DNA of 28,326 bases from JBMNOU01 sp050943215 (GCA_050943215.1 JBMNOU010000020.1:1-28326); one strand, 5' to 3'. Shown: positions 15,000 to 22,840, counted from the stretch's first letter. Notes: generated from the sequence alone by a model not told the origin. Program-made: numbers and translations.

Positions 15000-15368
15000 A
15001 TGAAAGTCGGCTTGATACGGTGCATGCAAACTGAAGATATGTGTCCGGTCACAACGGACTTTGCGGTAATACGGGAAAAGAAAGGCGCCTTCTGTGGCAT
15101 TAACGAAGAGATTGAGCTTATAGGTGTAACTACGTGCGGCGGCTGCCCGGGCAAAAAGGCAGTGGCCCGCGCACAGGAAATGATTCGGCACGGCGCAGAT
15201 ACCATTGCAATCGCTTCCTGTATTACAAAAGGAACTCCGATTGGTTTTGCCTGTCCGCACGCGGCTGCCATAAGGAAGCGATCGTTAGGCGTGTTGGGCA
15301 AGCGGTGCGCATCATTGACTACACGCATTAGGAATTACATTTGGGTAAGCAAACAAAAAGCTTCTTAA
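15000..15368 (+). CDS. CGGC-domain (putative metal-binding) protein, C-terminal frameshift
   Basis: As read, this gives 122 residues with the CGGC-domain pattern: VGLIRCMQTEDMCPVTTDF, TTCGGCPGKKAVARAQEM, GADTIAIASCITKGTPIGFA and CPHAAAIRK. Conserved Cys and His residues suggest metal binding; the function is unknown. The last part is out of frame. From 15272 another frame reads KEAIVRRVGQAVRIIDYTH and stops at TAG 15329-15331, the normal family ending. Adding one A to the AA at 15272-15273 restores it, giving 110 residues. The extra tail RSLGVLGKRCASL... is therefore an artefact or a mutation. AAAGGAG is 7 nt before ATG 15000; ATG 14997 is also possible. It follows the third Gre-like gene by 81 bp. 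Confidence 0.82.
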   Translation: MKVGLIRCMQTEDMCPVTTDFAVIREKKGAFCGINEEIELIGVTTCGGCPGKKAVARAQEMIRHGADTIAIASCITKGTPIGFACPHAAAIRKRSLGVLGKRCASLTTRIRNYIWVSKQKAS

Positions 15369-15388
15369 AGTGCTTCTTTAGAAATAGC

Positions 15389-15417
15389 GGGCAGACTAAA
15401 GTCTGCCTCTTTTTTTC
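15389..15417 (+). terminator. Rho-independent terminator
   Basis: The perfect 7-bp stem GGCAGAC / GTCTGCC (15390-15396 with 15401-15407) has loop TAAA and is followed by TCTTTTTTT. It ends the unit that starts with the Gre-like genes. Confidence 0.85.
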
Positions 15418-15454
15418 TCGCTGATAACGGGCAATAAAAACATTAAGGGATTTA

Positions 15455-16003
15455 TTAGAGCATGACAAAGTAAGCAAAAACACCGGCGGCGAGTGATCCT
15501 AATGAATCGAAAATCAGATCAAAATTTGTATCCACCAATCCTTTTTGCAGATTGGCCCCAAGTTTTTTTCTTTTATCCGATAAAAACTCCGCGATTTCTG
15601 TAAAAACCCCAAGCGAGATACCAAGCGTAACGATGAACAGCGCCGTGAGCACCTTTGATGCACGCATATCAATTAAATTTGAAAGGGTGCTGTATGCCAG
15701 CAAGGAATATGAAAAGCTTGAATACGCATGGACGTATCGGTCAAAAGTTTTGCTGCGTTCAAATAGTTTAAGGTAATAGCCAAAAAAAACAAAAATAAAT
15801 TGTGCGATGATTGCTAGCAACATTATATAACTGCTTATTCGCAACCGGAAAATAAAAACGGCCGTGACATATAGTCCGAATAGGATAATCGGGGTTAAAG
15901 TTGTTTTTAAAAGGGCCGAATTTTTGGTTCTAACAAAATGACATACGATATAAATTTCAATCGCTATTAGAAACAGGAATACGGCTAGCACCCATTCTGT
16001 CAT
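15455..16003 (-). CDS. Polytopic membrane protein, unknown
   Basis: This 182-residue protein has about five or six membrane segments (WVLAVFLFLIAIEIYIV, LTPIILFGLYVTAVFIF, MLLAIIAQFIFVFFGYYL, ALFIVTLGISLGVFTEIAEF, LGSLAAGVFAYFVML). The C-terminal stretch GVFTEIAEF ... QKGLVDTNFDLIFDSLGSLA resembles the E-x-x-E ... DTxxDLxxDxxGAxxG pattern of DUF2238/YjdF- and VanZ-like membrane proteins, but I do not claim a family. Start ATG 16001-16003 has GGAGC 5-6 nt upstream. A longer frame to 16033 lacks a ribosome site. It converges with the CGGC gene. Confidence 0.7.
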   Translation of the reverse strand: MTEWVLAVFLFLIAIEIYIVCHFVRTKNSALLKTTLTPIILFGLYVTAVFIFRLRISSYIMLLAIIAQFIFVFFGYYLKLFERSKTFDRYVHAYSSFSYSLLAYSTLSNLIDMRASKVLTALFIVTLGISLGVFTEIAEFLSDKRKKLGANLQKGLVDTNFDLIFDSLGSLAAGVFAYFVML

Positions 16004-16155
16004 AAAAAGCTCCGTTTTTATATAGTATAGCATTCAGTCAGAGCAATATTCACATCACAGCTGATGCGGCCTCTTTAATGAAATATGATTATATGCAAAA
16101 AAGGGTGATCGGTTTCATCGAATCTATGGTTCCAAAATGGCGTATATGAATAAGG

Positions 16156-16183
16156 CACAATATAATTGAGTGTTCATATTATA
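16156..16183 (+). promoter_or_regulatory. Sigma-K-like promoter of cotJABC
   Basis: CACA (16156-16159), a 15-bp spacer and CATATTATA (16175-16183) match mACm-N15/16-CATAnnnTA. It lies about 33 bp before the cotJA start. In Bacillus subtilis the operon is reported as sigma-E dependent, so the assignment needs mapping. TCATATT within the same site also resembles a sigma-E -35, but no fitting -10 follows. Confidence 0.42.
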
Positions 16184-16215
16184 ATATATAAACCTTGTAA
16201 AGGAGACCGTAAGTT

Positions 16216-16416
16216 ATGATTTTAGATAATGATCCTGATATGTACGCGTCTGAACAGATGTGTATACCTCAGGAAACAACCATAAAGAATGTGCAGCTTG
16301 CGCATGCATACGTTCCGTTCCAGAAACTATGTACCACGTACACACCGATGCGGGCTCTGGAGGAAGGCACCGCTTTTCCGGAGTTCGGAAACAGTTACGC
16401 GTGGGAAAGTAAGTAA
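16216..16416 (+). CDS. cotJA: Spore coat-associated protein CotJA
   Basis: This 66-residue small soluble protein has the CotJA pattern LAHAYVPFQKLCTTYTPMRA, then LEEGTAFPEF (about 28-57). In Bacillus and Clostridia, CotJA is a coat component needed for CotJC assembly. AAAGGAG lies 11 nt before ATG 16216. The gene heads a compact operon, with cotJB starting 12 bp after its stop. The start and length agree with the family, and the order JA-JB-JC is the canonical one. Confidence 0.92.
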   Translation: MILDNDPDMYASEQMCIPQETTIKNVQLAHAYVPFQKLCTTYTPMRALEEGTAFPEFGNSYAWESK

Positions 16417-16428
16417 GGAGATGAAGCT

Positions 16429-16704
16429 ATGAATAGAGAAGATCTTTTAAGAATGCTTTCAGCGATGGATTTCTATACTGTTGATTTGCAGCTGTATCTT
16501 AATACGCACCCGAACGATAGGGAAGCGCTGTCAAAATATAACTCTGTTGTTTCGGAAGCCAGTGTACTGCGGCGCGAGTACGAAAATATGTACGGGCCGC
16601 TAACTTCATTCCGTTCGGCAAGCAAATATCCTTGGCAATGGATAGACGATCCGTGGCCCTGGCAGCACGCATTCAATTTCAGATTGGCAGGAGATGATAG
16701 ATAA
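16429..16704 (+). CDS. cotJB: Spore coat protein CotJB
   Basis: This 91-residue protein carries the CotJB signature: helical N-terminus REDLLRMLSAMDFYTVDLQL, then YLNTHPNDREAL, then the Trp/Pro-rich end YPWQWIDDPWPWQ. It is a mother-cell-made coat protein deposited with CotJC. AAGGAG is 9 nt upstream of its ATG. Its TAA (16702-16704) overlaps the first base of the cotJC ATG at 16704, giving translational coupling. Confidence 0.93.
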   Translation: MNREDLLRMLSAMDFYTVDLQLYLNTHPNDREALSKYNSVVSEASVLRREYENMYGPLTSFRSASKYPWQWIDDPWPWQHAFNFRLAGDDR

Positions 16705-17444
16705 TGTGGGTATATGAAAAAAAACTGGAATACCCAGTAAAAATAAAGAAACCCGACCCGAAAATGGCAAAGGTTATTATCACACAGTACGGCGGCCCGG
16801 ATGGAGAACTGGCCGCTGCTTTAAGGTATTTGAGCCAACGGTTTTCGATGATCACCCCCGAGGCTAAGGCGACTCTTAACGATATAGGCACAGAAGAGTT
16901 GGCCCACCTTGAAATGATAGGCACAATGGTAAAGCAGCTGACAGAACACGCAACAATTGACCAGATTGAAAAGGCTGGCATGGCGCCATATTATGCTGAC
17001 CACGACAAAGCGGTATATCCGGTTAGCGCCGCAGGCAACCCATTTACAGCTGCGTACATCCAGTCAAAGGGAGACCCGCTGACCGATCTTTACGAAAACA
17101 TGGCAGCAGAGCAAAAGGCGCGTTCTACTTATGAGTATTTGATCAGTCTTGCTAATGACCCAGATGTAATCGAGCCGTTAAAGTTCCTTAGGGAAAGGGA
17201 AGTTGTACATTTTCAGCGCTTCGGAGAAGCTCTGCGCATTGTACAGGAATACCTTCAAAATAAAAAACGCTACAGCATGCCCAAAATGCAGAGGCCGCCG
17301 GATATGCACGTGATGCCGGATATGTGCGGCATGCCCAAAACACCAACCGCGCCGGATATGCGCAGTATTCCCAAAATGCAGAGGCCGCCGGATATGCACG
17401 TGATGCCGGATATGCGCAATATGCCTGTTCCGCCAAAGAAATAA
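16704..17444 (+). CDS. cotJC: CotJC, manganese-catalase-family spore coat protein with repeat tail
   Basis: This 246-residue protein has a ferritin-like manganese catalase core at residues 1-190. The expected dimetal ligands are present: Glu35 (GELAAALRYL), Glu65/His68 (GTEELAHLE), Glu136 (AAEQKAR) and His169 (REREVVHF). It may remove peroxide at the spore surface. After residue 190 a tail of about 55 residues is added. It is Met/Pro/Asp rich, contains MQRPPDMHVMPDM twice, and ends NMPVPPKK. CotJC of Bacillus is about 190 residues, so this tail is extra; it resembles a flexible or cross-linking segment. The gene overlaps the cotJB stop by one base and ends at a strong terminator. Confidence 0.93.
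   Translation: MWVYEKKLEYPVKIKKPDPKMAKVIITQYGGPDGELAAALRYLSQRFSMITPEAKATLNDIGTEELAHLEMIGTMVKQLTEHATIDQIEKAGMAPYYADHDKAVYPVSAAGNPFTAAYIQSKGDPLTDLYENMAAEQKARSTYEYLISLANDPDVIEPLKFLREREVVHFQRFGEALRIVQEYLQNKKRYSMPKMQRPPDMHVMPDMCGMPKTPTAPDMRSIPKMQRPPDMHVMPDMRNMPVPPKK
17280..17414 (+). repeat. 45-bp direct repeat (90-bp period) in cotJC tail
   Basis: An identical 45-bp block occurs at 17280-17324 and 17370-17414, separated by a weaker related block (17325-17369) that encodes a similar Met/Pro pattern. The 90-bp period keeps the frame. Confidence 0.9.
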
Positions 17445-17451
17445 CTAAGAT

Positions 17452-17481
17452 AAAAAAACAGGCTGCAAGGCCTGTTTTTTA
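17452..17481 (+). terminator. Rho-independent terminator of cotJABC
   Basis: Stem AAAAACAGGC / GCCTGTTTTT, with loop TGCAAG at 17464-17469, ends in a T6 run. It begins 8 bp after the cotJC stop. Confidence 0.85.
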
Positions 17482-17746
17482 TCTTGGCGAATATAAGCGT
17501 TATTGTTTATTCATCCTGATGGGCCTTCTTACTCTGCTTCTTTGCTGGCTAATATTTTTTTCCTCACGACTAAGATAACGGGGATAATTATCAGCGCGGC
17601 TCCTAAGCGTCACATATATCATAACAACACCATATAATAATAATATTGCCAATATTAAGGTTGCGCGTTTAAAGCAGCTTTGTATAAAGGTAAAATAAAC
17701 AACAATAAAATATGTTCTGTAAATTTTTGTTAAGGAGTCTTTGATT

Positions 17747-18271
17747 ATGAAGGTCGCAAGAATACTCAAAATCGCAGTCATTGTGGAGTGGGTAGTCGGA
17801 TTTATTATCGGTATTCTCGCTGGAACCAGCGGCGGCAGCTTTTCATTCTTGTCATCGCTATATCCATGGGCGGTTGTGTTCATTACCGGTATTTTGCAAT
17901 ACGCCATTGCAGAACTGCTAGATAATATGATAATGATACGTAACAGAACGGATGAGCAGCTTTCGAAACTAACGGATATGGTGTATCAGATGGCAAAGCT
18001 ATTCGGGCTTGAGCAGCCGCTATCCGGTATACCCGACTCACAAACAACCACCGCTGATTCGCAAAGTAGCGAGTATGGAGCGCGAAATAGCGGAAAAGGC
18101 GAGACCGGCAGCGTTAAAACGGACTCAGGGCCCGCAAAAAAAAGCCGTGGGTACCGTATTGCGGATATGCATACCGTTCCGCCCAACTGTATAGTATGCC
18201 CTGCTTGCGGTCAGGTGCAGCGTAGCAACCGCGACAGCTGCAGTAAATGTGGCGTGATATTTATTCATTAA
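17747..18271 (+). CDS. Membrane-anchored zinc-ribbon protein, unknown
   Basis: This 174-residue protein has two hydrophobic segments in the first 60 residues (LKIAVIVEWVVGFIIGILAG; LYPWAVVFITGILQYAIAEL), then a helical stretch (about 65-90) and a Ser/Gly-rich linker (about 95-135). A C-terminal zinc ribbon holds two CxxC knuckles (CPACGQ and CSKCGV; Cys151, 154, 165 and 168). It likely sits in the membrane with a cytoplasmic metal-binding tail. No family is recognised. ATG 17747 is chosen because AAGGAG is 9 nt upstream; a TTG two codons earlier would be too close. It is monocistronic and lies between cotJABC and the metal ABC operon; a link with zinc is tempting but unproven. Confidence 0.72.
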   Translation: MKVARILKIAVIVEWVVGFIIGILAGTSGGSFSFLSSLYPWAVVFITGILQYAIAELLDNMIMIRNRTDEQLSKLTDMVYQMAKLFGLEQPLSGIPDSQTTTADSQSSEYGARNSGKGETGSVKTDSGPAKKSRGYRIADMHTVPPNCIVCPACGQVQRSNRDSCSKCGVIFIH

Positions 18272-18304
18272 TATGACAAATTTTGGGTAATTTTATCGAA
18301 TTAA

Positions 18305-18333
18305 TTGACAAAGTATATGGGACTGAATAGCAT
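18305..18333 (+). promoter_or_regulatory. Probable promoter of the metal ABC operon
   Basis: TTGACA (18305-18310), a 17-bp spacer and TAGCAT (18328-18333, four of six) lie about 75 bp before the lipoprotein start. A palindromic Zur or MntR box was not convincingly found. Confidence 0.42.
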
Positions 18334-18413
18334 TTTATTTCTGGATCCTATATAAGCGAAGGTTTATTGGGCTAAAGTAGTGACTGTATAAAAACCAAAG
18401 ATGAGGAGGAGAG

Positions 18414-19310
18414 ATGAAAAGGGTTTTACGCATCATAGCCTGTGCGTTTTTGCTTTTATCTATATCTGCGTGCGCAGCGGTAGAAGCCGGAAATAAAAAA
18501 ATAACCGTCGCCGTGGGAATCGTGCCCGAAGCCGCATTTGTGCAAAAGGTCGCCGGTGATTTCGCGGATATCGTGACGCTGATCCCGCCCGGAAACAGTG
18601 AAGCCAATTATCAGCCAACAGCCAGCGAAATGCAGGCATTATCCAAAGCCAATGTGTATTTCACGCTGCAGGTACCAACCGAAGAAGCCAATATACTAAC
18701 TAAGATAGGCGATTTTAATGCAGATATACTTGTCGTCAATTTAAGGGACGCAGCCGCTGCGGCATATCCGCTGCTGGTAGCCGGCAGCCACGTGCATGAC
18801 ACGAGCGTAGTTCACGGTGGAAAAACAGTGGATCCGCATATCTGGCTGTCACCAAAGCGGGCTGTTGTGATGGTACAGAAAATAGCGGACACACTGTGCT
18901 CTATCGACGAAGCGCACAGCGATACATATAAGGCAAACGCCGCCGCTTATATTGAGGAGATTAATGCGCTAGACAGCGAGATCCGGCAAAAGGTATCGGG
19001 CCTTTGCAATAAGTCGTTTCTAATATATCACGCGGCTTACGGATACTTTGCAGATGACTACGGCCTTGAAATGGTCGCGATAGAAACCAAGGGCAAACAG
19101 GCAACCGCCTCGGAGATTCAGCGTGTCATTGGCTACGCGAAGCAAAACGGTATAGACATGGTTTTTTATCAGGAAGAATTCGATGACAGCCAGGCGCAGA
19201 CGGTAGCTGAGGAGATTAATGGAAGCGTTGTCAAAACGGCGCCGCTGTCGGCAGACTATATCGGCAACCTGAGGAAATTTATTGACGCGCTAATCCGTTC
19301 GGAGGGGTAA
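18414..19310 (+). CDS. Metal (Zn/Mn) ABC transporter substrate-binding lipoprotein
   Basis: This 298-residue cluster A-I (ZnuA/AdcA/MntC type) binding protein has a signal with lipobox ISAC, lipidated Cys20. Metal-site landmarks are DPHIWLSPK (His142), FLIYHAAYGYFADDY (His206) and YQEEFDDSQAQ (acidic ligand). The usual first His (GxSPHxY) is replaced: GNSEANYQP has Ala64 there. A short His-containing loop SHVHDTSVVHGG (125-136) may help capture zinc. Whether the ion is zinc or manganese cannot be decided from sequence. GAGGAGGAG precedes ATG 18414. Its TAA overlaps the ATG of the ATPase gene by one base, so the three genes are one operon. Confidence 0.9.
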   Translation: MKRVLRIIACAFLLLSISACAAVEAGNKKITVAVGIVPEAAFVQKVAGDFADIVTLIPPGNSEANYQPTASEMQALSKANVYFTLQVPTEEANILTKIGDFNADILVVNLRDAAAAAYPLLVAGSHVHDTSVVHGGKTVDPHIWLSPKRAVVMVQKIADTLCSIDEAHSDTYKANAAAYIEEINALDSEIRQKVSGLCNKSFLIYHAAYGYFADDYGLEMVAIETKGKQATASEIQRVIGYAKQNGIDMVFYQEEFDDSQAQTVAEEINGSVVKTAPLSADYIGNLRKFIDALIRSEG

Positions 19311-19990
19311 TGGACAACTATATCACGTTTGACAATGTGCGGTTTTGCTATGGAGAGGTTTGTGCCATTAAGAGCGTAGTCTTTGCGCTGCAGGAAAAGA
19401 CACTGACGGCATTGGTCGGCCCGAACGGCGGCGGGAAGACAACGCTGATCAAGCTGATTGCCGGCCTTATTAAGCCTGATAACGGCAATATCATCAGGCG
19501 TGACGGCATGACCGTAGGGTATGTACCGCAGATTTACCGCTTCGATTTGTCATTTCCGGTCACCGTAAAAGAATTGGTGCTGATGGGAACGCTATGCCAA
19601 AAGCCCCGGCCGTTTTTTAGGTATGGCTCTCTGCAGAATAGCGCGGCGACAGATGCTTTAAAACGCGTGGGGCTATCGGGTTATGCGCTAAGGGGCATCA
19701 GCCAGCTTTCGGGCGGCCAGCTTAGGCGCGCGGTAATTGCCCGTGCGCTCGCATCGGATGCGGATGTCATCGTACTCGACGAACCGGATGCGGGCCTTGA
19801 TATTAATGCGGCACGCGAATTGTACGCAGTGCTGGGCGCGCTGAAGTCTGACAAAACGGTTATTGTCTCTAGCCATGATATCAACGCTGTGCTAAGCATT
19901 GCAGACAACGCAATATATGTGAGCAGGACAGCGCATGTGTTTTCTTCGCCAGAAAAGCTAAAAGAAAGGCTTAAAGGCGGCCTTTCATGA
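19310..19990 (+). CDS. Metal ABC transporter ATP-binding protein
   Basis: This 226-residue ATPase has Walker A GPNGGGKTT (37-45), Q-loop VPQ (72-74), signature LSGGQLRR (133-140), Walker B VIVLDEPD (153-160) and an H-loop SSHD, all intact. It belongs to the ZnuC/MntB-type subfamily and powers import with the permease at 19987. It starts on the last base of the lipoprotein stop, and its own TGA overlaps the permease ATG (ATGA). Confidence 0.93.
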   Translation: MDNYITFDNVRFCYGEVCAIKSVVFALQEKTLTALVGPNGGGKTTLIKLIAGLIKPDNGNIIRRDGMTVGYVPQIYRFDLSFPVTVKELVLMGTLCQKPRPFFRYGSLQNSAATDALKRVGLSGYALRGISQLSGGQLRRAVIARALASDADVIVLDEPDAGLDINAARELYAVLGALKSDKTVIVSSHDINAVLSIADNAIYVSRTAHVFSSPEKLKERLKGGLS

Positions 19991-20823
19991 TTGACGCGAT
20001 ATTTCAGTATGCATTTATGCGCAACGCTGCCCTGGCCGCATTTTTAGCGAGCATTGTGTCAGGTATTATAGGCACGGTTGCGATAGAGAAAAAGCTGATC
20101 AGTATGTCGGGCGGTATCGCACACGCTTCTTTCGGCGGCATCGGGCTTGGCTATCTGCTGGGGTTTGAGCCAATCTGGGGCGGCGTTGCATTCGCTGTGG
20201 CATCCTCCGCGCTGATCAGCAGACTACCCAAAAATGCTAGGCTCAGCCCAGACACGATGACGGGAATCCTCTGGTCGTTCGGTATGGCGCTCGGCATTTT
20301 ATTTATATCGCTCGCGCCCGGATACATGCCCGATATGACGAGCTATCTGTTTGGGGACATACTGTCCGTTTCTACCGGCTCGCTGATCTATATGGCTGCG
20401 TTTACCGCAGTGGTGGCTTTGCTATTTGTCATGCTGTATAATCATTTTATACTATACCTTTTCGATAAGGAATACGCCGCGGCGCGCGGCATCAATGTAC
20501 ATTTGTTAGAATGGCTTATTTATATCATCATTCCGGTTGGCATCATTGTTTTGATTAAAGTTGTAGGCATCATACTGACCATTGCGCTGATGACGATCCC
20601 CGTTTCGGTCGCAAAGCTTTTCTTAAAATCCATCGGCAAGGTCATAAGGTGCTCGATTATGCTAAGCTTTGTGCTTTGTGTTGCCGGGCTTGCGGTTTCA
20701 TACTGCATCAACATTCCGTCAGGCGTGTGTATTATTATCATCGGCACGGCCGTCTATCTTTTATTGCTGCTGCTTAAAAACAAAGTTCAAAAACAGCTGC
20801 ACAGCCGGCGCAGGCACAGGTAG
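19987..20823 (+). CDS. Metal ABC transporter permease (ABC-3 family)
   Basis: This 278-residue polytopic protein has about eight membrane segments, including ALAAFLASIVSGIIGTVAIE, LLFVMLYNHFILYLFDKEYA, and LIYIIIPVGIIVLIKVVGII. GGIAHASFGGIGLGYLLG and the late GIILTIALMTIPVSVA are characteristic of ZnuB/MntC-type permeases. It forms the membrane channel of the importer. It overlaps the ATPase gene by 4 bp (ATGA). It ends 24 bp before a bidirectional terminator. Confidence 0.92.
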   Translation: MIDAIFQYAFMRNAALAAFLASIVSGIIGTVAIEKKLISMSGGIAHASFGGIGLGYLLGFEPIWGGVAFAVASSALISRLPKNARLSPDTMTGILWSFGMALGILFISLAPGYMPDMTSYLFGDILSVSTGSLIYMAAFTAVVALLFVMLYNHFILYLFDKEYAAARGINVHLLEWLIYIIIPVGIIVLIKVVGIILTIALMTIPVSVAKLFLKSIGKVIRCSIMLSFVLCVAGLAVSYCINIPSGVCIIIIGTAVYLLLLLLKNKVQKQLHSRRRHR

Positions 20824-20842
20824 AAAGCCATCTATAAAACGC

Positions 20843-20876
20843 AAAAACCCGGCGGATACTGAAACCTGCCGGGTTT
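20843..20876. terminator. Bidirectional terminator
   Basis: Stem AAACCCGGC / GCCGGGTTT (20845-20853 with 20868-20876) has T-rich tails on both strands; the minus side ends in TTTTT. It is shared by the convergent permease and AEC transporter genes. Confidence 0.8.
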
Positions 20877-20895
20877 CGATTTAAAATAATATACG

Positions 20896-21831
20896 CTATG
20901 CGACGCTATAGGACATTATCGCAAACGCTATTAGAGATAGTATTGTATATGCGGACAGTGTGGCCGAAACATACGCGTTTTCCTTTTCATTATCCAAAAG
21001 TATGGGTATCACCATCGGCGGAGGGAGGATGAACAGCAGTATTACCGCCCATCTTATATACGCGTTGACGATGCCAAATGCGCTGAATACAGATAGCAGT
21101 GCTAAACAAATTGCTCCTACGAATATGACCCGTGTTAATATTAACGATATCACCGACTTGAAATTCAGGCCCTTTAGTTCAAGCTCAAATCCGACGACGA
21201 ATAGTATGATCGCCGCTGTAGGGGCGGAAATAAATTCGAGCACGTACTGTACGGTTTCTCCGGCGGCCGAAGTGTAGATCAGGTTGCCAAGTCCGGTTGC
21301 TCCTATAATAACGCCGGCAAACACGGAGACGATCAGCGGTGTTGTGACCATCCTTTTTAGCGCGCCCAGCACGACGCCGTGCTTTGAGTCCCGAGACAGC
21401 AGCAGCGTCATGAATATAATGAACACAAACAGTTCCTGCCCGAGGTCAACCGTCGCAAAATAGGTCAATTTATCCGCGCCGAACAGCAAAGGATACAGCG
21501 CGAACCCCAGCATACCCGCTTCAAAACCGGTCATTAAAAAAGGCGTCGTATGCATAGGCGATCTTGTAACTCTTTTAAAGACGAACCCAAGACAAAGCAG
21601 TATGATGCAAGCTGCAAACATTACGATGGTAATGACGATGATATCGGTCCCATAGGTGGCATTGTAAAACGCCTTGAATGCCATAACAGGAATTGTGATA
21701 TAGAATATGAACTTCTTTAAACCGGCAATGCCTTCTTTGTTGACGATTTTTTTCTTCTTTAATAAAACCCCGGCCGCGATCATCAAAAGAACAGGCAGAA
21801 CCGTTTGCAATACACCGTATAATTTATCCAT
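20896..21831 (-). CDS. AEC family (auxin efflux carrier-like) transporter
   Basis: This 311-residue protein has about ten membrane segments in two repeats, with LYGVLQTVLPVLLMIAAGVL at the start and the N-terminal KIVNKEGIAGLKKFIFYIT typical of the AEC family. The second half includes a segment containing ILPPPMVIPI. Bacterial members move small organic acids such as malate or malonate, or amino acids; the substrate here is unknown. The start is ATG 21829-21831, which has GGAGG just upstream. An earlier in-frame ATG at 21882 has no ribosome site. It is divergent from the IolB-like gene, which may suggest a shared carbohydrate role, though this is weak. Confidence 0.88.
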   Translation of the reverse strand: MDKLYGVLQTVLPVLLMIAAGVLLKKKKIVNKEGIAGLKKFIFYITIPVMAFKAFYNATYGTDIIVITIVMFAACIILLCLGFVFKRVTRSPMHTTPFLMTGFEAGMLGFALYPLLFGADKLTYFATVDLGQELFVFIIFMTLLLSRDSKHGVVLGALKRMVTTPLIVSVFAGVIIGATGLGNLIYTSAAGETVQYVLEFISAPTAAIILFVVGFELELKGLNFKSVISLILTRVIFVGAICLALLSVFSAFGIVNAYIRWAVILLFILPPPMVIPILLDNEKENAYVSATLSAYTILSLIAFAIMSYSVA

Positions 21832-22037
21832 TCTTCCTCCCCATTTGCCAGATGTGTGTGCTTTGGCTATGCTGCCGACCAAATATGAAATAGTATAGCA
21901 TATAAAAAGATCAATTACACCAAAAGATGATAAAATAAGCTGTTGAATTTTGGTTGAATCTCGAAACGCTCTTTCAAATTGCCGGATAAAATTATATAAT
22001 GAAACAAAGCTTACTCAGTGAGAAAGGATAGAGAAAC

Positions 22038-22823
22038 ATGATCATTAGGCACCAAAAAGAGTTTGACAAGGGCTATAATCCGTTGACTTTTATGGATAGC
22101 CCGGATGACATTTCGTGCATGGATTTTGGGATCATCCGTCTTAAGGAGGGTGATGCATACCAAAACGCAGAGCCGAAAGAACGGGCTATACTGCTGATTC
22201 AGGGGCATATCGTCCTCGAATTTGAGGGCAATACGCAGGAAATAATGCGCAGCTGTTATTTAAACGAGAACCCGGTGTGCATTCATCTGCCGAAGGAGAA
22301 AAACGTAACGATCACTGCGAAAGGCATTTCTGAGCTTGCGTATCAGGCCGTTGCGAACCCGAATGCATTTGAGGCAAAGCTAATAACGCAGCAAGACTGC
22401 GTGACGGAAGAGTTCGGTAAAAACGTAATGGGAGAGACGTCTCTGAGGCGTGTGCGTACCGTTATTGACGATTCCACCGCGCCATATTCAAATCTGGTGA
22501 TCGGAGAAGTTATCAACTTCCCTGGAAAATGGTCAAGTTATCCGCCGCATCACCATGTACAGCCAGAAGTATATTATTTTAGGTTCTTTCCCGAGCAGGG
22601 TTTTGGGTTTAGCTGCGAAGGTGAGGAAGTCTATAAGGTTTATGACCGTGATACCGTAGTTTTCAAAGGCGGCCTTGTGCATCCCCAAGTGGCGGCTCCC
22701 GGTTATGCGATGTACTACATCTGGATGATTCCTCATACGCCAAAAAGATGGCGCAAAGATAGAGTATTTTTGAAACAGGACGAATGGCTGCTTTCAAAAG
22801 ACGCTCGCATATGGCCAGAATAA
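22038..22823 (+). CDS. iolB: IolB-like 5-deoxy-glucuronate isomerase
   Basis: This 261-residue bicupin carries the family hallmark PGKWSSYPPHHHVQPEVYYF (about 161-180), the metal-binding His/Glu set of the second cupin. Later HPQVAAPGYAMYYIWMIPH holds another metal His. IolB converts 5-deoxy-D-glucuronate to 2-deoxy-5-keto-gluconate in myo-inositol breakdown. No other iol gene is in this window, so it could instead serve related uronate metabolism. AAAGGA is about 11 nt before ATG 22038. A hairpin follows the stop and a new promoter begins for garR. Confidence 0.85.
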   Translation: MIIRHQKEFDKGYNPLTFMDSPDDISCMDFGIIRLKEGDAYQNAEPKERAILLIQGHIVLEFEGNTQEIMRSCYLNENPVCIHLPKEKNVTITAKGISELAYQAVANPNAFEAKLITQQDCVTEEFGKNVMGETSLRRVRTVIDDSTAPYSNLVIGEVINFPGKWSSYPPHHHVQPEVYYFRFFPEQGFGFSCEGEEVYKVYDRDTVVFKGGLVHPQVAAPGYAMYYIWMIPHTPKRWRKDRVFLKQDEWLLSKDARIWPE

Positions 22824-22840
22824 GGCATATCAGCGGCGCA

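Noticed and set aside
17500..17907. A 135-residue minus-strand frame overlapping the zinc-ribbon gene
   Set aside because: It covers an AT-rich non-coding gap and the antisense of a gene with a good ribosome site. It has no ribosome site or domain.
18272..18413. Riboswitch or Zur box upstream of the metal ABC operon
   Set aside because: Beyond a plausible promoter I could not find a convincing palindrome or a structured leader.
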